Source of the DNA: Aradus depressus | Lineage: Eukaryota > Arthropoda > Insecta > Hemiptera > Aradidae | Direction: 5' to 3' | Length of the DNA: 64,000 nucleotides | NCBI GenBank assembly: GCA_963662175.1 | Contig: OY759221.1 | Location: forward strand, 15,539,027 to 15,603,026 | Notes under the pieces: generated by a model | What the model was told of the DNA's origin: nothing | What the model saw: the letters and a program-made list of their open reading frames with translations, nothing else | Database searches by the model: none | Program-made: the position numbers and the translations under genes | In this document: positions 56,556-64,000 of the stretch, one piece after another | Position numbering within the stretch: the stretch's first letter is position 1 | Layout of the letters: every line of letters begins with the position of its first letter

Positions 56556-57145
56556 ATTTTTTTTTCCTCAAGAACTGTCTTCTTGTCAAGCGAATAGACA
56601 TATTATTATCATCCTAAAAAAAAAAAAAAAAGCATATTGGTTTTTATTGCTTTAAGGAAAGGAAAATCCAAAAAATGTTGGGGGTAATGAGACAGGTTCG
56701 ATTTCCTTGAAGGGCTAAAAGGTAGGATTTTAAATGGATTTTCAGGAGAAGGAGCAAGTGGAGGGCATGTTGGAGAGGAGCCAAAGGGGGGGTGACAATG
56801 GAGGGGAAAGGGAGCGAAGTGAGGAAATGGGGCTCCTACCGGGTTCTCGGAATAAAGCAATTCCAAGGAATTCCATCTTAGCTTACTGTAGCGCTTGAAT
56901 AATGTCATTGGCATAGTTTTTCAAGTTCAGGTTTCGTGTCGAAAACGTCATTGGTTACATCTGCGGTTTTCTGCATAACTACTGAAATTTCCGAATACAT
57001 TTTCGCTGTAGTGACTGTGTCGATATAGTGGAAAACTAGTCGTTCATTATTAGTTATAGCGTTTATAGAATAATTCTCTAAAAATTTCACAGAATGTCAA
57101 ATATAAGATAGTCTGACCTCTCACAGATTTTTATTGGTAGTAATA

Positions 57146-57179
57146 GCTAGCCGACTTTCGAGGTTTCCCTCATCATCAG
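57146..57179 (-). ncRNA. Hammerhead ribozyme-like motif (P1), left arm
   Basis: CTGATGA, GAGG-GAAA-CCTC, GAAA are complete. Stem III is AGTCGGCT, one base off the palindrome. Confidence 0.62.
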
Positions 57180-57340
57180 GCAGTCTGATAAAAAATTAAG
57201 TTGTGACTCAGATGGTGGACAGGGATAGCTCGTCTGTCCCCCCATCCATGACATTTTAAATTGTTAATGTTTTAGATTGTTATTTATTTTTATTATATTA
57301 TTTAGTTCTTTCAAAAATTTTTAATTTTTTATCAGACTGC

Positions 57341-57374
57341 CTGATGATGAGGGAAACCTCGAAAGCCGGCTAGC
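57341..57374 (+). ncRNA. Hammerhead ribozyme-like motif (P1), right arm
   Basis: The complete core with the perfect AGCCGGCT palindrome faces the tail. Together with 57146 it forms an inverted pair, so either strand transcribed would contain one ribozyme-like fold, or the whole would collapse into a long hairpin. Confidence 0.68.
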
Positions 57375-57774
57375 TATTACTACCAATAAAAATCTGTGAG
57401 AGGTCAGACTATCTTATATTTGACATCCTGTGAAATAATCACTTCTCACTACATCAGCCATCTTCATATTTTTCTCTAAAAATTAAACAATAACTTTAAT
57501 TAATATAAATATTATAATCGGTATTATAATGAACAAATGACCCCGTTGTGCGTTACTTCCGTTGCAACTCGGGTTTCTTGACGCACAACGATTTAAGTTT
57601 CACTTCAAGAAGGTAAAACCTGAATGAGAAGTGCTTCCGAAAATTTTCTCATTGGACTAAAGATATCTGAAAAAAACCAAGGTGACTAAACTACTATCAA
57701 TAAGAAGAGAGTTGGAGGGCCTACTAGCCCACTGAGCTCAAGATCGCGGGTTCGAAACCCGGCTGAAGCCCTAC

Positions 57775-58338
57775 AGGCGCGTACACACTAGGCGAACGCA
57801 TTCGACCGAACGAGAGGGAACGCATGCGTTTGCACAATGTGTACGCCAAAACGCAGGCGCACGAACATTTACGAACGCATGCGTTTGCCTTCGGTGGGGT
57901 TGGCTCGGGAGGCGGTACATCAAAGAAAAAAGCGGACCGCACGGGTTCGGCTTCAGTTATAGTGTGTACGTGATAACGCACGTTCGTTCTTATTCACTGT
58001 TCTTTTGTGTGGAACATGGAGTGGTGCAACTCTGATTCCTTAAAATTAATAGACTTGTATAGACAACATAAATGTTTGTGGAACCCCATCCATGATAACT
58101 ATAAAAATGAAATGCACAAGCAATTATTATATCGTCTTCTGATGCCATTTTTATTGTAAAACACTTCACTTGATATAAAAACTTGTGTCACCATCACATG
58201 AACCGGCGAACGCTAAAGAACAACTACAAACGCATTCATTCGTTGTAATGTGGACAGCAAGCAATTTTTTAACGAACACCGCACAGATTCGGCAGCATCC
58301 ATTCGGTCGCATGCGTTCGCCTAGTGTGTACGCGCCTT
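57775..58338. mobile_element. Second PIF/Harbinger-type element inserted in a SINE (564 bp)
   Basis: The ends match as inverted repeats for about 38 bp with one mismatch, starting AGGCGCGTACACACTAGGCG. The right flank is TTA; the left flank is TAC, with CTA overlapping it one base further out, so the duplication has decayed. The first five bases of the ends equal those of the element at 23502. Left and right subterminal regions hold repeated GCATGCG/GAACGCA words. It contains a short MADF-like frame. It splits a B-family SINE (head at 57735-57772, tail from 58343). Confidence 0.82.
58016..58159 (+). pseudogene. Truncated MADF-domain fragment
   Basis: A 47-residue frame from ATG contains DSLKLIDLYRQHKCLWNPIH followed by DNYKNEMHK, which is the N-terminal half of a MADF domain. 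The frame stops at 58157-58159 where the rest of the domain should follow. It resembles, but is not identical to, the MADF start at 24180, and it runs from left to right inside its element. Confidence 0.7.
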
Positions 58339-58455
58339 TAGGTTCCGAGCCTGTACGATGTCAGGTACTCGTTAAAAACTCCTCCCTACCCTAGATGAAT
58401 AAAAATCTAGGGTAAGCAAAATTTAGGAATCCCACAGTAGAGTCGGCCAACTCAT

Positions 58456-59136
58456 CATGCCGCTAAAATTAATTCCAGAAAACAACTTGACCATTCCCAT
58501 TTTTTTAGTGCATAATTGTTTTTATGTCAAATTATATAGCACAAAAACAATTTGTTTACAGATACAAATATCCAAAAATGAAATAGTCATAACTTGGACC
58601 AAAAACCTCAATTGGCGGGGAATTTTTAGTTAAATAAGAAAAACAATGTTAATAATGGTAATGATATATATTTAATATAAAAGTTATTTGGTCATTAAAC
58701 TGTTCAACTATTTATTTTGACGTTTATTCTCAATAGTTGCATAATTTATTTACTAAAATGCACGAAGTATAAAATTTCAATAATTTATATTGTTGTGAGA
58801 TTTCCAACCGAATATTTACGTCCGGGTTAGAGAAATGTTATTTTCATTCCACGTTTTTAGGGGAACAAATGTATTTTTGAAAAATATTTATTCCCACTAT
58901 TGATTGGTAGGGGAGTGATAATATATAACAAATAATGAATAAAATGTATTGTAAACTATTCTTAATTGTGTATAATGTAAAATTTTGTAATAAAAAAAAA
59001 GTAATATACATTTTTTATTATTTTTAGTGAAAAACTAGTTTTAAAAAAGTGGTAAAGTAATCTTTGCTACTTTTCATCATTTGTTTATTCTTTATGCTTA
59101 TAATAAATATTTTTCATAATTTTTTTTTTGTTTTAG
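58456..59136 (+). other. Intron upstream of the Musashi exon
   Basis: AT-rich with a pyrimidine tract at 59118-59134 before the AG. No other exon seen. Confidence 0.5.
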
Positions 59137-59185
59137 ATTGAAGACGCAATGCTTATGTTTGACAAGCAGACCAACCGGCACAGAG
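59137..59185 (+). CDS. Internal exon of a Musashi/Rbp6-type RNA-binding protein (start of RRM2 RNP1 region)
   Basis: The 49-nt segment translates in frame as IEDAMLMFDKQTNRHRG, the last codon being split after its first base. This matches the highly conserved stretch of the second RNA-recognition motif of Musashi-family proteins, ending at the start of the RNP1 motif (RGFGFV type). The exon is preceded by a T-rich tract and AG (59135-59136) and followed by a GTAAGT-like donor at 59186. Musashi proteins bind UAG-containing 3' UTR motifs and control translation in neural and germline stem cells; that is family knowledge. It begins in phase 0 and ends in phase 1. No neighbouring exon is visible, so both flanking introns must be long. 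I cannot separate msi from Rbp6 with 16 residues. Confidence 0.88.
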
Positions 59186-59290
59186 GTAAGTCATTAATTG
59201 TATCTATGATCGAATACAGCGATTAATGTCGATGTATAAACCTTGCTATATAAGAATGGTTCACACTCACTTGTCTTAGTTTACAACTGA

Positions 59291-59345
59291 AACTGACGAT
59301 GGTATAATACCCAAAACCGGTATAAATATTTTTGCTGAATGCACA
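59291..59345 (+). ncRNA. Decayed hammerhead-like element end (CCGG type)
   Basis: CTGACGA, stem II GGTAT-A-ATACC, then CAAA where GAAA is expected, and the palindrome ACCGGT. The following TTTTTGCTGAATGCACAATA and a run of A resemble a retroelement 3' end. Same tail type as the minus-strand copy at 19636. Confidence 0.45.
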
Positions 59346-59355
59346 ATATTAAAAA

Positions 59356-59770
59356 AAAAAAAAAAGTTGTCTGTAAATCACCGGCAATATAATTCCCCAG
59401 AACGAGGCGCTAATATACAACAGTTAACTTACATAGGGACTCCTAAATCCACATACTACATTTTGTGTCGATAAATTCATTACATTGGTAGTTATTGGGG
59501 TTTTTGAGTTAAGCCCCTTTCCTTCTGCAGATTCCGCTGAGAATTGATAAGTGTCGTCCTTATGGGGTTTTGAATTTACATATAAAATTTCGTGTCGATA
59601 CATTCATTCTATCGGGAGTTATCGTGTTCACAGTCACACACAGAGACATTTTTTTTTTTATAATTGAAATCTAGAGGTCGGTAAATGTGAAATTCCGTTG
59701 AAAACATGACATTTTTGACCGATTATATAACTTTCCGTATACTCCGTCCGTATAGCTGTGGAAATAAAAT
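59356..59770 (-). repeat. Near full-length A-family copy beside an A-run
   Basis: 3' palindrome (GTAAATCACCGGC, mutated), 3' section, two modules, 5' section and end. Preceded by 15 A, as is the copy at 31902. It lies 170 bp downstream of the Musashi exon, within the intron. Confidence 0.82.
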
Positions 59771-60025
59771 GTTGTATATAAAGTTGTCTATCCGAAGTTA
59801 ACAAAATTGTACCAATGAGGAATGCCCGCCCCATCATTCAATAATATAGATCCCATTTTCTGTCCTCTACGTAATGATCACTCAACTCACTGATTTTCTT
59901 TTCTCTTCCTTTCCGATCCTCTTTGTCGGAGGTAAACTTAGATCAGATTGTGTCTCATTCTGCTGATCCCCGTTATTGATCAAACCAAGAAGAAGAGAAG
60001 TACAATTTTCGAATTGGAATCTTAA

Positions 60026-60712
60026 AGATATTTCTTTAACACAATTGTTAGTGTAGCCTTAAAGATATTTCTTTAACACAATTGTTAGTGTAGCCTTAAA
60101 GATATTTCTTTAACACACTTGTTAGTGTAGCCTTAAAGATATTTCTTTAACACAATTGTTAGTGTAGCCTTAAAGATATTTCTTTAACACAATTGTTAGT
60201 GTAGCCTTAAAGATATTTCTTTAACAGACTTGTTAGTGTAGCCTTAACGATATTTCTTTAACACAATTGTTAGTGTAGCCTTAAAGATATTTCTTTAACA
60301 GACTTGTTAGTGTAGCCTTAACGATATTTCTTTAACACACTTGTTAGTGTAGCCTTAAAGATATTTCTTTAACACAATTGTTAGTGTAGCCTTAAAGATA
60401 TTTCTTTAACACAATTGTTAGTGTAGCCTTAAAGATATTTCTTTAACAGACCTATTAGTGTAGCCTTAAAGATATTTCTTTAACACACTTGTTAGTGTAG
60501 CCTTAAAGATATTTCTTTAACACAATTGTTAGTGTAGCCTTAAAGATATTTCTTTAACAGACTTGTTAGTGTAGCCTTAACGATATTTCTTTAACACAAT
60601 TGTTAGTGTAGCCTTAAAGATATTTCTTTAACAGACTTGTTAGTGTAGCCTTAACGATATTTCTTTAACACACTTGTTAGTGTAGACTTAAAGATATTTC
60701 CTTAACACAGTG
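60026..60712. repeat. 37-bp satellite, about 18 units
   Basis: Unit TTAAAGATATTTCTTTAACA CAATTGTTAGTGTAGCC. Variants ACAATTG, AGACTTG and ACACTTG, and AAGATAT versus ACGATAT, recur in blocks. Each unit holds an inverted TTAAAGATATTTCTTTAA. It lies in the downstream intron of the Musashi exon. Confidence 0.92.
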
Positions 60713-60714
60713 TA

Positions 60715-62214
60715 AACTTGCATTTTAATATTTTAGTTCTTCTAGCCGGCTGTAATAGCTATAATGAATGGTTCATAACAAATAAATAAATTCAATAAAT
60801 AAGTTACGTAACATTACTTTATTTTATGCTAAATATTGTATATATAAATTTTTTTTTTTCTGATGAAGAACCATATAATAATAAAATCTGCGAAAGGACT
60901 ACATTCGTATTTTGCAACTTCTCACTACATCAGCCCTTATTTTATTAACATTCTTGGTTTTTTAGTTTTAGAGTTCACAATTGAAATTTTCTAAATTTGC
61001 CCAAAGAAAAAAAAAATGAAAAATAAGAAATAAAAAAGCTCTAACTTCAGGGAATTTACATAGTTTAAGTGGCAGTTTTAACCCTTTAAAGAGAATTATA
61101 AGAAAAAAAATTGAATTTTCCGACTCACTTTTTCTTCCGACTGTCTCTGAAAGTTTAGGAGGGTCGGGCTGAAAGACTGCATAAAACCCGGATCAATGAG
61201 TTTAAATTAAACTTCTTCCCCTTGGAGAGTGAGAAAAATTTTTATTAATAAAAAATCTGAGAGGGATTTTTTTTAAATATATTAAACACCACTCTCATAT
61301 CTACACAGATATATATTTTAAATGTTTTAATTAAAAAAATTCCTGGGAGAGTTGGATTGTTCCGGTCAACTAACTTTTAACGATCATTATGAAGTTTCAT
61401 GCCCTCTATTGTATGTGTGTACAATTAATGTTGGGTCACATATTGTGACAGTACATGCGACCATTCTCCAATAGTCCTCTATTACATAGGCTTTTATTCG
61501 TCCGGCTTATATATTATATATATATATATATATATTGTATATATTATATTTAATTTTTTTTTATGGTTCCTTAGGTCGATATCCGAAAAATGAATTCTTT
61601 AATATTAGCTTATAAGGTTAGTCTTTCTTATCATTTTATTTTAAAAACAATTGATGCGGATCCTAATACTGTCCTACAGTCGAGGAGCGCGAAAAGCGCT
61701 ACAAACTGTCAACACAGATTTAGAAATCATTCTGGAATGCTTTCAAACACTGGAGTCCCTGGGTGATCGAAACTGTTCGGCCAGGACATCAGGGAATTGA
61801 GGGCTACGATATGGCTGACCAGGGAAACAGAACCACTTCTGAACAAAGGTCCCAAGCGAAGAAACTCTAACTATGTCAGGGCTGAGTACAGGACATATTG
61901 TATGAACAATCTACACAACATGGTCATTGCGAGTCCTTTATAAAGACAATGTGGCGAGGAAGAAGAAACAGGCCCATATTCTAAGCCAGTGTAATACTAT
62001 AGAAAGCAAGAAGTTTTCCTGCTTCGGAGCTGCCATAACATAACCTATGGAGAGAACCTGCAGCAGAATCCTGGACTTACTACAGAGCTGCTAGTAGATA
62101 GAGTTTACTATTTCTGGCGCAGGAAGTGACAGCATTCAGTGGAGAGAAACCTCCCTCCCATCCATCCCCTCCCCTCTATAGACCAACACCCACAGGCCGC
62201 GGTGAAACCTTCGT
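60715..62214. other. Unassigned intron sequence
   Basis: 60860-60950 has CTGATGAAG and a P1-like tail (CTTCTCACTACATCAGCC). 61660-62180 is GC-richer and looks like an old degraded repeat or pseudogene, but no frame survives. Confidence 0.4.
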
Positions 62215-62415
62215 CTACACGATAACTCGATAGAATGAATGTATCGACACGAAGTTTTTTATATGTGTATCCGGATGGAATCAGAGCTCAACTAAAATAC
62301 CCCAATAACCGCCAATGTGATTGTATCGTCCCAAAATTTAGTATTCAGAAGGTTTTGGAGAGAAAGCAAAACTTTAATTCATTAATTTGTTCTTAGTCGC
62401 TGATTCACCGATGTC
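62215..62415 (+). repeat. A-family remnants
   Basis: ACGATAACTCGATAGAATGA, one module and a 3' section to GATTCACCGATG. Confidence 0.68.
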
Positions 62416-62824
62416 TTTTTTTTCCCCTGGCAAATCTTTATTCTTCTCTTGACTTTCCCAAATTGTTTCCCACTAACAGATCTCTTAATGAGTCTATGTA
62501 GGTTGTAGATTGTGTTGTGGGGGGGTGTACTGCTTTGTATGCAGCCAAGGATGTGTACCGGGTGGTTGGGCTATACAAAACTTGTGGGGTAATTACCCAA
62601 CCAGTAGAGGGAGCCCCCCTGCTCAGTTCGAGCCGGCCCAAACACTTGCCCAACTAGTTCTAGAGCCACAAAGTTGAACCCAAGTCTTCCCAGTTTGGGC
62701 CCCCCAAAGTCCACCTAACGACTTGAGCACTCAACTTGCCACAGAAAGGGCCATGAATTTTGACTTTAAAAAATACGAGATTTTTGGAATGTTTTTCAAA
62801 CATTAAACATAATATTTGATATTG

Positions 62825-63099
62825 GGGCGCCGGTAGTTTAGTGGTATGCGTGCTTGCCTTCTGAGCTCTAGATCGTCGTCCTTAACGGATGGGACCTTAA
62901 GCAATGGTCCCGAGCCTGTGCGATGTCAGGTACTCGTTAAAGACCCCTGCCCTAGGTAAATAAAAATTTAGGGTAGGCAAAATTTAGGACTCCCACAGTA
63001 GAGTCGGGCTCATGTCCACCAGAGTGACGAAAGAGCGCTCTGGTAGTAGGTGATATGACCTCATAGTTAAAGTTCGGGCATGAGTCATAATATCTAACT
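62825..63099 (+). mobile_element. SINE B copy
   Basis: GGCGCCGGTAGTTTAGTGGT head (box A mutated), box B deleted, otherwise complete body. Confidence 0.85.
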
Positions 63100-63430
63100 A
63101 ATATTTTATTAAATTATTCCATTAAATCTAATAATTTCAAATCTAACGTCGCAAAAGGGTGTCCGTTAAGAAGGGTTTAAAAAAAAAACTTTTTTATGCG
63201 TATTTAGGTACATATACAAAACGTTTAATTTGCTTTTATGTTTAATATTACATATATGTATAGGTAACGAACAATAGATATTTAGATAAAACGCACATAA
63301 TAATAGTTATTATGGATTTTAAGTTATGAACCGAACATATGCATGTATGCCTGTTTCACAAAAAACAGAGAATTATACTCTGCACAGATTGCTAAATAAT
63401 AACCTACCACTTATGTCAAATAAATACTCT

Positions 63431-63542
63431 TCCATTTTTGGCATCAGGAGGTCAGAAGACAAGAAATTTTGTTGAAAACTCGACGAAATTTCTGACCGAT
63501 TACATAACTTTCCCTATACTTTGTAAAGCTGGAGAAGTAAAA
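63431..63542 (-). repeat. A-family 5' fragment
   Basis: GCATCAGGAGGTCAGAAGAC through CCCTATACTTTGTAAAGCTG GAGAAG. Confidence 0.72.
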
Positions 63543-63544
63543 AA

Positions 63545-64000
63545 AAAATGCCTGTCACTTTGTTCGCAAGGACACGGCTTAGTAGCGCCTCTGGTTGTGA
63601 TTAGTCGCATCTCACTTTGCCGTCGTTCTCTCTCTCACCCTCTCTCTCTCTCTCTCGCCTCCCTCTGCCCCTGCATTAAAGCCCTTCGTAGAATAATTTA
63701 TCAGAGGGTTGGATTCAGAGACCCAATCCATCATCCGTCAGAGAGGATTTTCATTTAAACACCTCGCAGCAGAGCCCTCTACAGTTCTCTTGTCGCGATC
63801 TGCACAAATACACCCAAAGGACAATAATTAATGGATTTTTCTTACCAAGAGCGAGGGGGCTCCTCTTATCACTTGCTATCGGTGGCTGCCGTACCGCTCT
63901 TTAGAAGCAGCAAATCCTCTCGATTAGCTCAGCATCATGTATCTTATGATAATGGGTGTCAATATTTACTTCATAGAACACGATGCACCTTAAGGCGCTC
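63545..64000. other. Unassigned, CT-rich
   Basis: A CT run at 63629-63660 sits in moderately GC-rich sequence. The 106-codon frame starting at 63438 begins inside an A fragment and is not convincing. Confidence 0.4.

Larger units (their letters stand above)
57087..57471 (+). mobile_element. P1 hammerhead-type element, full-length copy
   Basis: Both arms and the right-hand tail are present. TTCTCTAAAAATT is duplicated perfectly (57074-57086 and 57472-57484), a 13-bp target duplication. The arms enclose a spacer with GGACAGGGATAGCTCGTCTG. The left end starts at TCACAG, almost the same point as in the copy at 36468. Confidence 0.9.
57735..58455 (+). mobile_element. SINE B split by the 564-bp Harbinger-type element
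   Basis: Box B GGTTCGAAACC lies at 57750; the rest resumes at TTCCGAGCCTGTACGATGTC (58344) and ends at AGTAGAGTCGG. A piece of the SINE between CCCTTAG and GGTCCCGAGCC is missing, so there was also a deletion. Confidence 0.82.

Noticed and set aside
56905..57090. 61-codon minus-strand frame with protein-like composition
   Set aside because: Ends in the duplication of the P1 element and has no recognised domain; chance or a very short remnant cannot be separated.
57724..57981. 85-codon minus-strand frame
   Set aside because: Crosses the border between SINE B and the Harbinger-type element.
60860..60905. CTGATGAAG...GCGAAAGG near the 37-bp satellite
   Set aside because: Core words are present but no stem II; only the downstream tail resembles P1.

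Overview
This is AT-rich, intron-like DNA from an animal nuclear genome. It is most likely an insect and possibly a hemipteran such as a planthopper, but that guess rests on the overall repeat flavour and is weak. I can support only two host coding segments. One is a 49-nt internal exon of a Musashi/Rbp6-type RNA-binding protein on the + strand (59137-59185). The other is a 180-nt, phase 0-0 exon on the - strand (37858-38037) resembling the molybdopterin-binding (MoaB/MogA-like) domain of an eukaryotic FAD synthase (FLAD1 type). Neither has a recognisable sister exon in the window, so both genes must have long introns. I see no bacterial operon, CRISPR array or intact transposon gene.

Almost everything else is repeats. 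(1) A family I call A recurs more than 25 times. It has CTTCCCC/GGGGAAG ends, internal modules of roughly 150 bp and a 3' palindrome CGGTGAATCACCG. (2) Several families of inverted-repeat elements carry hammerhead-ribozyme-like cores (CTGANGA, a short stem-loop, GAAA, a palindromic stem III). They have a unique tail on one side and 10-13 bp target duplications, the expected signature of Penelope-like retroelement ends. (3) There are two tRNA-derived SINE families, B and C, with clean target duplications. (4) DNA transposons include a 919-bp PIF/Harbinger derivative with TTA duplications and remnants of both transposase and MADF genes, a second 564-bp Harbinger-type element inside a SINE, a 524-bp Helitron, and several foldback MITEs. 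(5) LINE remnants include a jockey-like reverse transcriptase tail and a 3' end with an 18-bp target duplication. (6) Satellites have 117-, 51-, 37-, 24- and 18-bp units.

Layout: 0-10 kb is a nested repeat zone, with an A copy split by two hammerhead-type elements (one of which hosts the Helitron), then the 117-bp array. 10-20 kb holds the hammerhead half-copies, the jockey fragment, a GC-rich island with a hairpin, a SINE, a foldback MITE and the 51-bp satellite. 20-30 kb holds the Harbinger element and the second foldback MITE. 30-45 kb holds a local duplication split by an A copy, several SINEs, the FAD-synthase exon, and multiply nested A, H, C and hammerhead-type copies. 45-64 kb holds scattered A and H copies, SINE C5, the 24- and 18-bp arrays, two more hammerhead-type elements, the Musashi exon and the 37-bp satellite.

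The nesting gives a relative chronology. Families A, H and B serve as targets. Hammerhead-type elements, SINE C, LINE tails and Harbinger MITEs land in them with readable target duplications. All family names A-H are mine. Database identities were not checked.
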